A stretch of DNA of 64,000 nucleotides from Pectobacterium actinidiae (GTDB lineage Bacteria > Pseudomonadota > Gammaproteobacteria > Enterobacterales > Enterobacteriaceae): positions 3,162,001 through 3,226,000 of the forward strand of contig NZ_JRMH01000001.1 in NCBI RefSeq assembly GCF_000803315.1, given 5' to 3'. The notes below the pieces were generated by a model. That model did no database searches. It saw only the letters and a program-made list of their open reading frames with translations, and was not told the DNA's origin. Positions 48,777-58,896 of the stretch are shown here, one piece after another. The position numbers and the translations under genes were made by a program. The stretch's first letter is position 1, and every line of letters starts with the position of its first letter.

Positions 48777-50837
48777 ATGTTCAAATTCCCCCCGCTAAGC
48801 AGCAAGGTGCCTGTTCTGCTGCACGGCGCTGACTATAACCCTGACCAATGGCTGGACGACCCAGCGGTTCTGGAAAAAGACATTGAGATGATGAAGCAGA
48901 CCCAGTGCAACGTCATGTCCGTGGGCATTTTCAGCTGGTCTGGTATTGAGCCGGAAGAAGGTCGCTACGAATTTGGCTGGCTGGATAGCATCCTCGACAC
49001 GCTGTATGCCAACGGTATCTTCGTTTTTCTGGCAACACCGAGCGGCGCACGCCCGGCTTGGCTGTCGCAGAAATACCCTGATGTACTGCGCGTTGGCAGC
49101 AACCGCGTGCGGGCGCTGCACGGTGGCCGCCATAACCACTGCCTGAGCTCGCCGAACTATCGCGAGAAAGTGAAACAAATCAACACCCGGTTGGCAAAAC
49201 GTTACTCGCACCATCCTGCAGTAATCGGCTGGCATATTTCCAACGAATACAGCGGCGAGTGCCATTGCGATACCTGCCGCAGTACCTTCCAGAGCTGGTT
49301 GAAAGCACGCTACGGCACGATAGACGCGTTGAATAAAGCGTGGTGGAGCACCTTCTGGAGCCACACCTACACCGACTGGTCACAGTTAGAACCCCCGTCG
49401 CCTATCGGTGAAGTCTCCATCCACGGCCTGAATCTGGACTGGAAACGCTTTAACACCTCACAGGTCAGCGATTTCTGTGCCGCAGAAATTGCACCGCTAA
49501 AAGCCGAAAACCCGTCTCTGCCAACCACGACGAACTTCATGGAATACTTCTATGATTACGACTACTGGCAGTTGGCGAAGGTGATCGACTTCATCTCCTG
49601 GGACAGCTACCCGCTGTGGCATAACGCGGAAGATGACTGCACGCTGGGTGCCTACACCGCGATGTATCACGACCTGATGCGTACGCTAAAAGGTGGAAAG
49701 CCGTTCTACCTGATGGAATCAACGCCAAGCCTGACCAACTGGCAACCGATCAGTAAACTGAAAAAGCCGGGCATGCATATCCTGTCTTCACTTCAGGCCG
49801 TCGCACACGGGTCAGACTCCGTGCAGTATTTCCAGTGGCGTAAGAGCCGCGGTTCCGTTGAGAAATTCCACGGTGCCGTCGTCGATCATGTTGGGCATAT
49901 CGACACCCGCGTTGGGCGTGAAGTGCAGGAGTTGGGTGACATACTCAACAAACTCGCACCGGTAGCAGGCAGTCGGGTTGACGCCAAAGTCGCCATCATT
50001 TTCGACTGGGAAAGCCGCTGGGCAATGGACAACGCCCAAGGGCCGCGCAACGCGGGGCTGTTCTATGAGAAAACCGTCACCGAACATTATCGTACGTTCT
50101 GGGAACAGGGCGTGGCGGTAGATATCATCAACGCCGATGTCGATCTCAGCGGTTATCAGCTCGTGATCGCACCGATGCTCTACATGGTACGCGAGGGCTT
50201 TGCCGAACGTGTCGATGCTTTCGTCAAACAGGGTGGCCGTTTTGTCACCACCTATTGGTCTGGCGTCGTCAACGAAACCGATCTGTGTCATCAAAACGGT
50301 TTCCCAGGCCCGCTGCGTCCTATCATGGGAATATGGGCAGAAGAAATCGATGGGCTGTACGATCATGAAAGCAACAGCATCAGCGGTCTGGACGGCAACG
50401 AGCAACGTCTGGTCGGCCCGTATCAGGTCACCCACCTGTGCGAGTTAATTCATCTCGAAGGCGCGCGGGCACTGGCAACCTATGACAGCGATTTCTACGC
50501 GGGTCGCCCAGCTGTTACGGTCAATGACTACGGCAAGGGGCAGGCCTATTACATCGCATCGCGCAACGATCTCGCCTTCCAGCGTGATTTCTTCACCACG
50601 CTGATACAAACGCTGGATTTACCGCGCGCGCTACCGTCCGACCTCCCCTACGGCGTTGTCGCTCACCGTCGTGATGACGGGGAAAGTGAGTTTATCTTCG
50701 TACAGAATTACACGGCAACGCCACAGTACATTACGTTGCCTGCCACCTACGAGGAAATGACCACAGGTAGCACACTTTCAGGGGCGCTCGACCTGTCAGG
50801 CTACGGCTGCCGGATTCTACGCCGCGCATTACAGTAA
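48777..50837 (+). CDS. ganB: GanB, beta-galactosidase (GH42)
   Basis: 686 aa, typical for GH42. TIM-barrel start LLHGADYNPDQWLDDPAVLE. The acid/base Glu is in IGWHISNEYSGECHCDTC, which also shows the cysteine cluster that binds zinc in GH42 enzymes, and the nucleophile Glu is in PFYLMESTPSLTNWQ. No signal peptide, so it hydrolyses imported galacto-oligosaccharides to galactose in the cytoplasm. Trimerisation and C-terminal domains follow the barrel. RBS AGGAG lies at the end of the right direct repeat. Last clear gene of ganEFGAB. Confidence 0.96.
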   Translation: MFKFPPLSSKVPVLLHGADYNPDQWLDDPAVLEKDIEMMKQTQCNVMSVGIFSWSGIEPEEGRYEFGWLDSILDTLYANGIFVFLATPSGARPAWLSQKYPDVLRVGSNRVRALHGGRHNHCLSSPNYREKVKQINTRLAKRYSHHPAVIGWHISNEYSGECHCDTCRSTFQSWLKARYGTIDALNKAWWSTFWSHTYTDWSQLEPPSPIGEVSIHGLNLDWKRFNTSQVSDFCAAEIAPLKAENPSLPTTTNFMEYFYDYDYWQLAKVIDFISWDSYPLWHNAEDDCTLGAYTAMYHDLMRTLKGGKPFYLMESTPSLTNWQPISKLKKPGMHILSSLQAVAHGSDSVQYFQWRKSRGSVEKFHGAVVDHVGHIDTRVGREVQELGDILNKLAPVAGSRVDAKVAIIFDWESRWAMDNAQGPRNAGLFYEKTVTEHYRTFWEQGVAVDIINADVDLSGYQLVIAPMLYMVREGFAERVDAFVKQGGRFVTTYWSGVVNETDLCHQNGFPGPLRPIMGIWAEEIDGLYDHESNSISGLDGNEQRLVGPYQVTHLCELIHLEGARALATYDSDFYAGRPAVTVNDYGKGQAYYIASRNDLAFQRDFFTTLIQTLDLPRALPSDLPYGVVAHRRDDGESEFIFVQNYTATPQYITLPATYEEMTTGSTLSGALDLSGYGCRILRRALQ

Positions 50838-50870
50838 GGCTCATGCTTGTCGGTTAAGCATTACGCTACC

Positions 50871-50920
50871 GGGCGAACACGGTGCAGACGTTCCTACGGA
50901 ACCTCATCACCGTGTTTCGC
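50871..50920. repeat. Palindromic hairpin repeat, copy 1
   Basis: Outer arms GGCGAA-CACGGTG and CACCGTG-TTTCGCC, inner GACGTTCC-TAC-GGAACCTC. It shares GAGGTTCC and the CACGG frame with 54352-54390 in the other orientation. It lies between ganB and the PTS EIIB gene, without a U-tract. Confidence 0.65.
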
Positions 50921-50988
50921 CTAACAGTAATGTTACGTAAACGGCATTATCATACGCACGCTGATAAACAAACGAAGAGGTGACTACG

Positions 50989-51330
50989 ATGGGCAAGATT
51001 CACAATTTTCGGAAATTGTTCGCATCAATGTTGGGTAAGCAAATTACCGAGATTGAAATCGCTTCACCGCTAGACAAAGAAAACTTGCAGCAGTTGGTAA
51101 CCGCCTTTGGCGGCAAAGAAAATATCGTCAGTCTGGATGCCTGCATCACCCGCCTGCGGGTCGAGGTTCATAGCCTGCGACTGGTTAACAGCGACAGTTT
51201 GCAAAAGCTGGGCGCTATCGGCGTGATTATTGTCGGTCATCAGGTACAGGCCATTTTCGGCACCCAATCGGATAACCTGCGCCGCGAACTAGCCGCCTGG
51301 TTTGAGGATGATGGCGCAGAAGCGCGCTAA
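50989..51330 (+). CDS. PTS EIIB domain protein, glucose family (orphan)
   Basis: 113 aa from the ATG at 50989 (AGAGG at eight bases); a GTG at 50980 is less likely. The EIIB fold of the glucose/N-acetylglucosamine family is complete over about residues 30-105. The phosphorylated Cys is in VSLDACITRLRVEV, followed by LGAIGVIIVGHQVQAIFG. Normally this domain is fused to an EIIC membrane part; here it stands alone with an N-terminal arm MGKIHNFRKLFASMLGKQ that resembles the linker after an EIIC. It may complement a permease encoded elsewhere or sense sugar flux. Weak case for membership of the gan operon. Confidence 0.87.
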   Translation: MGKIHNFRKLFASMLGKQITEIEIASPLDKENLQQLVTAFGGKENIVSLDACITRLRVEVHSLRLVNSDSLQKLGAIGVIIVGHQVQAIFGTQSDNLRRELAAWFEDDGAEAR

Positions 51331-51374
51331 ATGCTCGCAGTCTCTTAGTTACATTTTTATGCCACTATTGAGGC

Positions 51375-51668
51375 AGTTTCGTGCGCGATAAATGTTGTGA
51401 ATGTACGAATACCTTGCCGTTATCTGGCGTAAAAAATTATGCAGCGGTGAGCTTGACCGCCGAGTGAGCGACAGGACGTCGCGAAAACCAGTGCCGCGTC
51501 GGGAACGCGTCACTGGTGGCTCGATTAGCGGTCATGAACACCGATGGGACCGCGTAGCGGCATAATTCCCGCCAAAAGCCGGGGTTCATAGGGGGCTGGC
51601 GTAGCCCCCTATGTCGGGCGCGTGCTACGAGGTAGCATGAAAATGGCGGTATGATGGCGCACGAAACT
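51375..51668 (-). mobile_element. MITE-like structured repeat, copy 2
   Basis: Bounded by terminal inverted repeats AGTTTCGTGCGC (51375-51386) and GCGCACGAAACT (51657-51668). The interior, read on the minus strand, aligns with copies 1 and 3. Hairpins: AGGGGGCT/AGCCCCCT at 51590-51610, CAGTG-CCGCGT with its complement near 51490-51520, and GCGAC/GTCGC at 51468-51482. The stems pair but differ in sequence from the other copies. No transposase. It lies between convergent PTS EIIB and the aldo/keto reductase. Confidence 0.8.
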
Positions 51669-51746
51669 ATTCCCACATCCGCATGTAATTTCCACACCCG
51701 CATATAAAAGTGTAATGAAGAAACACCTGCGAAGAAGGCGAACTCC

Positions 51747-52712
51747 TTAATAACGACTCGCACGATCCAGCAGCTCAATATCTTCTGCTGGCAGCACCAG
51801 TCGCGTCGCACTCGCCAGTTCGGCAACCTGCTCCAGCGATGTCGCACTGGCGATCGGTGCCGTGATGCTCGGGCGGGCGATCAGCCATGCCAGCGCGACC
51901 TGCGATGGTGTCGTCTGATGCGCATTCGCCACGCTATCCAACGCTTCCAAAATGGTGCGACCGCGCTCATTCAGGTATTTTTCTACGACGCCCTGCCCGC
52001 GTGCACTTTTCGACGCATCCTTAGGCTGACGATACTTACCTGACAGAAACCCGCTAGCCAGAGAATAGTAGCTAATCACGCCAATCCCCTGCTCACGCAC
52101 CAACGGCTCTAGCGCGGCTTCATAACCCTGCCGATCGTACAAATTGTATTCCGGTTGCAGCGTTTCATAACGCGCCAGATGGTTGGCTTGACTGACTTTC
52201 AGCGCCTCAGCCAGACGCGCCGCGCTGTAGTTGGATGCCCCAATCGCGCGTACTTTCCCTTCTTTAATCAACGCATCAAACGTAGCCAGCGTTTCTTCCA
52301 GTGGCGTATCTTTGTCGTCCGTATGTGCCTGATAGAGATCGATATAGTCCGTCTGCAAGCGTTGTAATGAGGCCTCGACGGCCTGACGAATATAGCGAGG
52401 AGACAGCCCTTTCTTGCCCTCCCCCAAATCCATACCCACCTTGGTCGCGATAATCACCTTGTCGCGTTGGCCACTTTTTTTCAGCCAGTTACCGATGATC
52501 GTTTCAGACTCACCGCCCTGATTACCGGGTGCCCAGCGCGAGTAAACATCGGCGGTATCAATGAAATTTAGCCCATGCGCCAATAACGCATCCAGCAGGC
52601 TGAACGATGTCGACTCATCGACCGTCCAGCCAAAGACGTTACCGCCGAACGAGAAAGGCGGAACCACGATCCCTGAACGTCCAAGCTCGCGTGTAGTATT
52701 TGATACTGACAT
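51747..52712 (-). CDS. Aldo/keto reductase
   Basis: 321 aa from the ATG at 52712 with AAGGAGAG upstream; a GTG two codons earlier is open but lacks spacing. AKR barrel with the catalytic tetrad visible: Asp in NFIDTADVYSRW, Tyr in the same helix, Lys in VIIATKVGMDLG and His in LYQAHTDDKDTP. The NADP-binding end includes PIASATSLEQVAEL. Similar to YajO/Tas-type reductases. Substrate not predictable. Monocistronic. Confidence 0.9.
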   Translation of the reverse strand: MSVSNTTRELGRSGIVVPPFSFGGNVFGWTVDESTSFSLLDALLAHGLNFIDTADVYSRWAPGNQGGESETIIGNWLKKSGQRDKVIIATKVGMDLGEGKKGLSPRYIRQAVEASLQRLQTDYIDLYQAHTDDKDTPLEETLATFDALIKEGKVRAIGASNYSAARLAEALKVSQANHLARYETLQPEYNLYDRQGYEAALEPLVREQGIGVISYYSLASGFLSGKYRQPKDASKSARGQGVVEKYLNERGRTILEALDSVANAHQTTPSQVALAWLIARPSITAPIASATSLEQVAELASATRLVLPAEDIELLDRASRY

Positions 52713-52970
52713 AATCACTCTCCTTTTGAATCATGCAGAAAACATCATGAAAAATACCCGCCTACCTGCAACGTGGGTATACCAATGTGACTTTCTGTTG
52801 AGGGATAAGAATAATGAATGAACAGAAAAGTGCGAATAACGAGACGTAGCATTTAGTTTAGATAAAATCCCAAGGTATAATTGTTTTTTTGCGTCCCTCC
52901 TCTCATTTTTAATGCACGCGTTACATAAAATGACGTGGAAAATTAGGCCTGCCTCATATTTGGAGCACAC

Positions 52971-54167
52971 ATGTCCCTGTCCCATATTGCGCAATTTATT
53001 TTGGCGCTGGTTGTTGTTACGGCGCTGGCGCTGCTTGTCTGCCGCGATCGTAAAAGCATTCGTATTCGTTTTATTATTCAGCTACTCGTCATCGAGATTC
53101 TGCTTGCTTACTTCTTCCTGTACTCAAACGTGGGTTTAGGTATCGTCAAAGGGTTCGCCGCAGTATTTGACAAATTACTCGGATTTGCAGGCCAAGGGAC
53201 GGACTTCGTATTCGGTGACATGGTGAATAGTGAGAAGAACCTGATTTCCTTCTTCTTTAAAGTGCTCTGCCCTATCGTCTTCATTTCCGCGCTGATCGGT
53301 ATCCTGCAACACATTAAAGTGCTGCCGATCATCATCCGCGCCATTGGTACCGTTCTTTCCAAAGTGAACGGCATGGGTAAGCTGGAATCCTTTAACGCAG
53401 TCAGTTCACTGATTCTCGGCCAGTCCGAAAACTTCATTGCCTACAAAGACATTCTGGGCAAGATGTCCGAAAAACGCATGTACACTATGTCCGCGACCGC
53501 CATGTCGACCGTGTCGATGTCTATCGTCGGTGCGTACATGTCTATGCTGGATGCCAAATTTGTCGTTGCCGCGCTGATTCTGAACATGTTCAGTACCTTC
53601 ATCGTGCTGTCGCTGATCAACCCTTACAAAGTCGGTGAAGAGCCGGAATTGCAGTTGGGTAACCTGCATGAAAATCAGAGCTTCTTTGAAATGCTGGGCG
53701 AATACATTCTGGCAGGTTTCAAAGTTGCCGTTATCGTGGCAGCCATGTTGATCGGCTTCATTGCACTGATTGCCGCGGTTAATGCGATTTTCAGCGCCAT
53801 TTTTGGCATCAGCTTCCAGGAAGTCCTCGGCTACGCGTTCTATCCGTTCGCCTGGATCATGGGTATCCCGTCTCACGAAGCCCTTCAGGTTGGTAGCATC
53901 ATGGCAACCAAACTGGTTTCTAACGAATTTGTGGCGATGCTGGAACTGCAAAAAGTCGCAGGCGAACTGTCTCCGCGCAGCGTGGGCATCCTGTCAGTGT
54001 TCCTGGTGTCCTTCGCCAACTTCTCGTCGATTGGTATTATTGCCGGCGCGATTAAAGGCCTGAACGAACAACAAGGCAACGTGGTTTCCCGTTTTGGCCT
54101 GAAACTGGTTTATGGTTCTACGCTGGTGAGCATCCTTTCTGCCGCTATCGCCGGTCTGGTGCTGTAA
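52971..54167 (+). CDS. nupC: NupC, nucleoside:H+ symporter (CNT family)
   Basis: 398 aa (E. coli NupC 400), very close along its length: [56 protein letters not shown] and [19 protein letters not shown]. About eight to ten membrane segments plus re-entrant loops typical of concentrative nucleoside transporters. It imports nucleosides except guanosine types in E. coli. GGAG precedes the ATG by six bases. No clear CytR or CRP site was seen in the 258 bp upstream. Confidence 0.95.
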   Translation: MSLSHIAQFILALVVVTALALLVCRDRKSIRIRFIIQLLVIEILLAYFFLYSNVGLGIVKGFAAVFDKLLGFAGQGTDFVFGDMVNSEKNLISFFFKVLCPIVFISALIGILQHIKVLPIIIRAIGTVLSKVNGMGKLESFNAVSSLILGQSENFIAYKDILGKMSEKRMYTMSATAMSTVSMSIVGAYMSMLDAKFVVAALILNMFSTFIVLSLINPYKVGEEPELQLGNLHENQSFFEMLGEYILAGFKVAVIVAAMLIGFIALIAAVNAIFSAIFGISFQEVLGYAFYPFAWIMGIPSHEALQVGSIMATKLVSNEFVAMLELQKVAGELSPRSVGILSVFLVSFANFSSIGIIAGAIKGLNEQQGNVVSRFGLKLVYGSTLVSILSAAIAGLVL

Positions 54168-54204
54168 CCTTTCATCGTGTTATAAAATTTTTATCCCTAC
54201 CCAT

Positions 54205-54225
54205 CCGGCAGCCTCGCGCTGCCGG
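54205..54225 (+). terminator. Terminator of nupC
   Basis: Stem CCGGCAGC/GCTGCCGG with loop CTCGC, followed by GTTCTTTCC, 37 bp after the stop codon. Confidence 0.8.
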
Positions 54226-54351
54226 GTTCTTTCCTACAAATCCTGACATATCTTCTATAATTTCTTCATTTTTGTCCGGCTTCCCTTGTTTAAACTAGTA
54301 AAATGCGGCCATTGGCTAATGTTGATCACTTAAGCCTTATTTTAGGAGAAA

Positions 54352-54390
54352 CACGGGGATGAGGTTCCCGCAGGGACACCTCGTCCCGTG
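54352..54390. repeat. Palindromic hairpin repeat, copy 2
   Basis: CACGGGGATGAGGTTCCC, loop GCA, then GGGA-CACCTCGTC-CCGTG: an 18-base stem with one bulge. Related to 50871-50920. It lies 150 bp upstream of mdtA. Confidence 0.65.
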
Positions 54391-54461
54391 GTCGCTCCGT
54401 GTATCTCGGTTCTTAAACGATCGGCACGCGGTCATTGGTCCAATAACACGCTGAGTATGAT

Positions 54462-54496
54462 AGCCAACGCACATGCCGCATGAAGTATGACGGGTA
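54462..54496. repeat. ERIC remnant (one end only)
   Basis: AGCCAACGCACATGCCGCAT and then GAAGTATGACGGGTA match the right end of the ERIC at 21678-21802. The core and left half are missing. Immediately upstream of mdtA. Confidence 0.8.
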
Positions 54497-54538
54497 GATC
54501 GTACTTCACACGCAATCTGGAGAGAGTAATCCATCACT

Positions 54539-55774
54539 ATGAATGCCAAACGTATCCGAGGCCTGCTGGTACTTGCCGCCATTATCGCTATTGCCGTGCT
54601 GATCTGGCGCCATTTTACCCAGACACCGCCTGCCTCCCCTGGCACAAGTGAACAGCACGCGGCCCGTACGTCACATGCGGGAAATAGTACCAGTGGCGGC
54701 GGACGCCGCGCCGCGATGCGTACGCTGGCACCCGTACAGGCGGCGCTGACACAATCCGCTTCCGTGCCTTATTACCTCTCCGGTTTAGGCACCGTGATGG
54801 CGGCCAACACCGTGACGCTGCGCAGTCGGGTGAACGGTCAGTTGATGGCACTCCACTTTCAGGAAGGGCAGCAGGTTAAAGCTGGCGACCTGCTGGCAGA
54901 AATCGATCCCCGTCCTTTTCAGGTTGAGCTGACGCAGGCGCAGGGACAGTTGGCAAAAGATCGGGCAGTGCTGGCTAATGCCCAACAGGATTTAGCACGC
55001 TATCAGCAACTGGTGAAAACCAACCTGATCTCCCGTCAGGAGCTGGATGCGCAGACCGCCGCCGTTCGTCAGGCAGAAGGCACGCTAAAAGCCGATGAAG
55101 GTGCCGTCGCCAGCGCACAGCTCCAGTTGGATTACAGCAAAATCACCGCGCCTATCAGTGGTCGGATCGGCTTAAAGCAGGTCGATATAGGGAATTACAT
55201 CACCAGCGGCGATACTAATGGGATTGTCGTGATTACGCAGACTTACCCTATTGATGTCGTCTTTACCGTACCGGAAGCGGACATCTCCACGATTCTGAGT
55301 GCGCAGAAATCCGATCAGCCGCCTGTGGTAGAAGCCTGGGATCGCGCCAATCAAAAGAAACTCTCGCAGGGCATCCTGCTGAGCATGGACAACCAGATCG
55401 ACACCACCACGGGCACGATCAAGCTCAAGGCGCGTTTTGACAATCTGGACGATGCCCTGTTCCCGAACCAGTTCGTGAATATCCGCATGAAGGTCGACAC
55501 GCTGAAAAATGCCGTCGTCGCACCATCCGCCGCCGTACAAATGGGCAATGAAGGCCGCTTCGTCTGGATTCTGAATGATAAAAATGAAGTGAGTAAGCGT
55601 CAGGTTACCACCAGTATTCAGTACGGCCAGTTGGTTGTGGTGACCGCCGGGCTGGACGCCAATGTTCAGGTTGTGACTGACGGCATCGACCGCCTGACCG
55701 AAGGCGCGAAAGTGGAAGTCGTGCCCTCAGCGTTGACGGAGAAAACGCCCGCCATCGCTGGGGAGAAATCCTGA
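54539..55774 (+). CDS. mdtA: MdtA, membrane-fusion subunit of the MdtABC RND efflux pump
   Basis: 411 aa (E. coli 415). N-terminal membrane anchor at about residues 6-24 ([18 protein letters not shown]), then a low-complexity linker and the fusion-protein core: lipoyl half-motifs [20 protein letters not shown] and [17 protein letters not shown] around a helical hairpin ([20 protein letters not shown]). It links MdtBC to TolC. The stop overlaps the mdtB start by one base. First gene of the operon, normally controlled by BaeSR. Confidence 0.96.
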   Translation: MNAKRIRGLLVLAAIIAIAVLIWRHFTQTPPASPGTSEQHAARTSHAGNSTSGGGRRAAMRTLAPVQAALTQSASVPYYLSGLGTVMAANTVTLRSRVNGQLMALHFQEGQQVKAGDLLAEIDPRPFQVELTQAQGQLAKDRAVLANAQQDLARYQQLVKTNLISRQELDAQTAAVRQAEGTLKADEGAVASAQLQLDYSKITAPISGRIGLKQVDIGNYITSGDTNGIVVITQTYPIDVVFTVPEADISTILSAQKSDQPPVVEAWDRANQKKLSQGILLSMDNQIDTTTGTIKLKARFDNLDDALFPNQFVNIRMKVDTLKNAVVAPSAAVQMGNEGRFVWILNDKNEVSKRQVTTSIQYGQLVVVTAGLDANVQVVTDGIDRLTEGAKVEVVPSALTEKTPAIAGEKS

Positions 55775-58700
55775 TGCAGGATACCGTTCCAGCCAACGGC
55801 GGTGGGCCGTCTCGCCTGTTTATTCTGCGTCCAGTCGCAACGACGCTGCTGATGATCGCCATTTTGTTAGCCGGTATTATCGGCTATCGGGCGCTACCCG
55901 TTTCTGCGCTGCCCGAAGTCGATTATCCAACGATTCAGGTCATTACCCTCTATCCCGGTGCCAGCCCCGATGTGGTGACCTCGGCGATTACCGCGCCGCT
56001 GGAGCGGCAGTTCGGCCAGATGTCCGGGCTAAAACAGATGTCGACACAGAGCGCTGGCGGCGCATCCGTCATCACGCTCCAGTTCCAGCTTGAGCTATCG
56101 ATGGACGTCGCCGAACAGGATGTGCAGGCCGCTATCAATGCGGCCAGCAACCTGCTGCCGAGCGATCTACCCTATCCGCCGACCTACAGCAAAGTGAATC
56201 CGGCGGATCCGCCGATTATGACGCTTGCCGTCACCTCCAGCGCCATGTCGATGACACAGGTTCAGGATATGGTGGACAACCGCATCGCGCAGAAAATTTC
56301 ACAGGTGGCGGGCGTCGGTCTGGTGTCATTAGCCGGTGGCCAACGTCCGGCAGTGCGGGTAAGGCTGAACGCCCCTGCGCTAGCGGCGTACGGCTTGACC
56401 AGCGAAACGATCCGCACCGCCATTACCGCCGCCAATGTGAATTCCGCCAAGGGGAGCCTGGATGGCCCGACACGTTCAGTCACGCTCTCCGCCAACGATC
56501 AAATGAAATCCGTTGATGATTACCGCAAGCTGATTGTCGCGTGGAAGAATGGCGCGCCAGTGCGGCTTCAGGATGTCGCGACTATCGAACAGGCCGCCGA
56601 AAACATTCATCTCGGTGCCTGGGCGAATCGACAGCAGGCGATCATTATCAACATTCAGCGCCAGCCGGGCGCCAACGTCATCACGACCACGGACAGCATT
56701 AGCAAGATGCTGCCCGCGTTAAAAGCCAGTCTGCCGAACTCAGTCAACGTCACCACGTTGACTGACCGCACCACCAGCATTCGCGCCTCGGTGAAAGACG
56801 TCCAGTTTGAACTGCTGCTGGCTATCGCGCTGGTCGTCATGGTGATTTACCTGTTCTTGCGTAACGCTGTCGCCACGCTGATCCCCAGCATTGCCGTGCC
56901 ACTGTCGCTGATTGGCACCTTTGCCGCGATGTATTTTCTCGGCTTCTCCATCAACAACCTGACGCTCATGGCGCTCACCATCGCCACTGGTTTCGTGGTG
57001 GATGATGCCATTGTGGTGATTGAAAACATCGCCCGCTATATCGAAAAAGGGGAAAAGCCGCTTAACGCGGCGCTAAAAGGTGCGGGAGAAATCGGCTTCA
57101 CCATTATTTCTCTGACCTTTTCGCTCATCGCCGTGCTGATCCCGTTGCTGTTTATGGGTGATATCGTCGGACGCCTGTTCCGCGAATTCGCCGTCACGCT
57201 GGCGGTATCCATCCTGATTTCCGCTGTCGTTTCGCTCACGCTGACACCCATGATGTGCGCCCGAATGCTGAGCCATCAGTCACTGCGTAAACAGAACCGT
57301 TTTACCCGCGCCAGCGAACGGTTCTTCACTCGCCTGATTGATGCCTACGGCGTCTGGCTGCGCAAGGTGCTGAATCATCCGTGGCTGACGCTTAGCGTCG
57401 CACTCGGTACGCTGCTGCTGACGATTCTGCTCTATATCGTGATCCCAAAAGGCTTCTTCCCGATACAGGATAACGGCATTATTCAGGGCACCGTGCAAGC
57501 GCCGCAGACGGTCTCGTTCAGCAGCATGGCCGACCGCCAACAGCGCGTCGCGTCCATCATCATGAAAGATCCGGCGGTCGAGAGCGTATCCTCGTTTATC
57601 GGCGTTGATGGCACGAATGCCGCGCTGAACAGCGGCCGACTGCAAATCAACCTAAAGCCGCTCAGTGAACGTAGCGAACGCATTCCGGAGATCATCAGTC
57701 GCTTGCAACAGCAAACAGCACAAATTCCCGGCATCCAGCTCTATCTGCAACCGGTACAGGATCTCACCATCGACACCCAAATTAGCCGCACGCAATACCA
57801 GTTTACGTTGCAGGCGATGTCGTTGGACGAGCTGAGCGAGTGGGTGCCGACGCTGATGACCGAACTAAAAACGCTGCCGCAGCTAGAGGATGTCAGCAGC
57901 GACTGGCAAGATGGCGCGGCGGTCGCCTACGTCAACGTGAACCGCGACAGCGCCAGCCGTTTGGGTATTACGATGTCACAGGTCGACAGCGCGCTGTACA
58001 ACGCCTTTGGTCAGCGACTGGTTTCCACCATCTATACGCAGGCCAGCCAATACCGCGTGGTGCTGGAACACGATACGACCAACAATACCGGTCTGGACGC
58101 ATTGAACGACGTGCGCCTTATCAGCAGCGACGGCGGCACCATTCCGCTCAGCAGCATCGCCACCATTGAAGAGCGTCAGGGGCCGCTGGCGATCAACCAT
58201 ATCGACCAGTTCCCCTCGACGACGATCTCTTTCAACGTCGCCAGCGGCTATGCGTTAGGCGAAGCGGTTGATGCCATCACGCAGGCCGAGCAGCAGATGA
58301 ACCTGCCTGCGGATATCACCACTCGCTTTCAGGGCAGTACGCTGGCGTTCCAGTCAGCACTGAGCAGCACGGTATGGCTTATCGTGGCGGCAATTGTCGC
58401 GATGTACATTGTGCTCGGCGTGCTGTACGAAAGCTTTATTCATCCGATCACCATCTTGTCTACGCTGCCAACGGCGGGCGTCGGTGCACTGCTGGCGCTC
58501 ATGATGGCGGGGAACGAGCTGGATGTGATCGCCATTATCGGGATCATATTGCTCATTGGGATCGTGAAGAAAAATGCCATCATGATGATCGACTTCGCAC
58601 TGGCGGCGGAGCGAGAACAGGGGATGAAACCGTATGATGCGATTTATCAGGCCTGTCTGCTGCGTTTCCGACCGATTTTGATGACCACCATGGCGGCGCT

Positions 58701-58896
58701 GCTGAGTGCGCTACCGCTGATGCTGAGCACTGGCGTCGGCGCAGAGCTGCGCCAGCCGCTGGGAATCTGTATGGTCGGAGGCCTGATCATGAGCCAAATC
58801 CTGACGCTGTTTACGACACCGGTGATCTACCTGCTGTTTGACCGTCTGGCGACGCGTTTCCGCCGTTTAGCGCGTCAGGAGGAAGAGGCCGAGTGA
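55774..58896 (+). CDS. mdtB: MdtB, RND multidrug efflux transporter
   Basis: 1040 aa, identical in length to E. coli MdtB. Twelve-helix RND protomer: first helix [20 protein letters not shown], two large periplasmic domains, and the proton-relay helix with [19 protein letters not shown] (paired Asp). In the MdtB2C heterotrimer MdtB is thought to drive proton coupling. Substrates include bile salts and novobiocin in E. coli. Overlaps mdtA by one base and mdtC by four. Confidence 0.97.
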   Translation: MQDTVPANGGGPSRLFILRPVATTLLMIAILLAGIIGYRALPVSALPEVDYPTIQVITLYPGASPDVVTSAITAPLERQFGQMSGLKQMSTQSAGGASVITLQFQLELSMDVAEQDVQAAINAASNLLPSDLPYPPTYSKVNPADPPIMTLAVTSSAMSMTQVQDMVDNRIAQKISQVAGVGLVSLAGGQRPAVRVRLNAPALAAYGLTSETIRTAITAANVNSAKGSLDGPTRSVTLSANDQMKSVDDYRKLIVAWKNGAPVRLQDVATIEQAAENIHLGAWANRQQAIIINIQRQPGANVITTTDSISKMLPALKASLPNSVNVTTLTDRTTSIRASVKDVQFELLLAIALVVMVIYLFLRNAVATLIPSIAVPLSLIGTFAAMYFLGFSINNLTLMALTIATGFVVDDAIVVIENIARYIEKGEKPLNAALKGAGEIGFTIISLTFSLIAVLIPLLFMGDIVGRLFREFAVTLAVSILISAVVSLTLTPMMCARMLSHQSLRKQNRFTRASERFFTRLIDAYGVWLRKVLNHPWLTLSVALGTLLLTILLYIVIPKGFFPIQDNGIIQGTVQAPQTVSFSSMADRQQRVASIIMKDPAVESVSSFIGVDGTNAALNSGRLQINLKPLSERSERIPEIISRLQQQTAQIPGIQLYLQPVQDLTIDTQISRTQYQFTLQAMSLDELSEWVPTLMTELKTLPQLEDVSSDWQDGAAVAYVNVNRDSASRLGITMSQVDSALYNAFGQRLVSTIYTQASQYRVVLEHDTTNNTGLDALNDVRLISSDGGTIPLSSIATIEERQGPLAINHIDQFPSTTISFNVASGYALGEAVDAITQAEQQMNLPADITTRFQGSTLAFQSALSSTVWLIVAAIVAMYIVLGVLYESFIHPITILSTLPTAGVGALLALMMAGNELDVIAIIGIILLIGIVKKNAIMMIDFALAAEREQGMKPYDAIYQACLLRFRPILMTTMAALLSALPLMLSTGVGAELRQPLGICMVGGLIMSQILTLFTTPVIYLLFDRLATRFRRLARQEEEAE

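Larger units (their letters stand above)
54168..54538. other. Intergenic region nupC / mdtA
   Basis: 371 bp. It contains the nupC terminator (54205-54225), hairpin repeat copy 2 (54352-54390) and an ERIC remnant (54462-54496). The mdtA promoter should lie here. TTTCTTCATTTTTGTCCGGC near 54261 and GCGGCCATTGGC near 54306 recall the BaeR box only loosely. Confidence 0.55.

Noticed and set aside
51437..51847. 136-codon minus-strand frame over the repeat copy 2 and the end of the aldo/keto reductase
   Set aside because: It joins repeat sequence to the end of a real gene in another frame, with no ribosome site.
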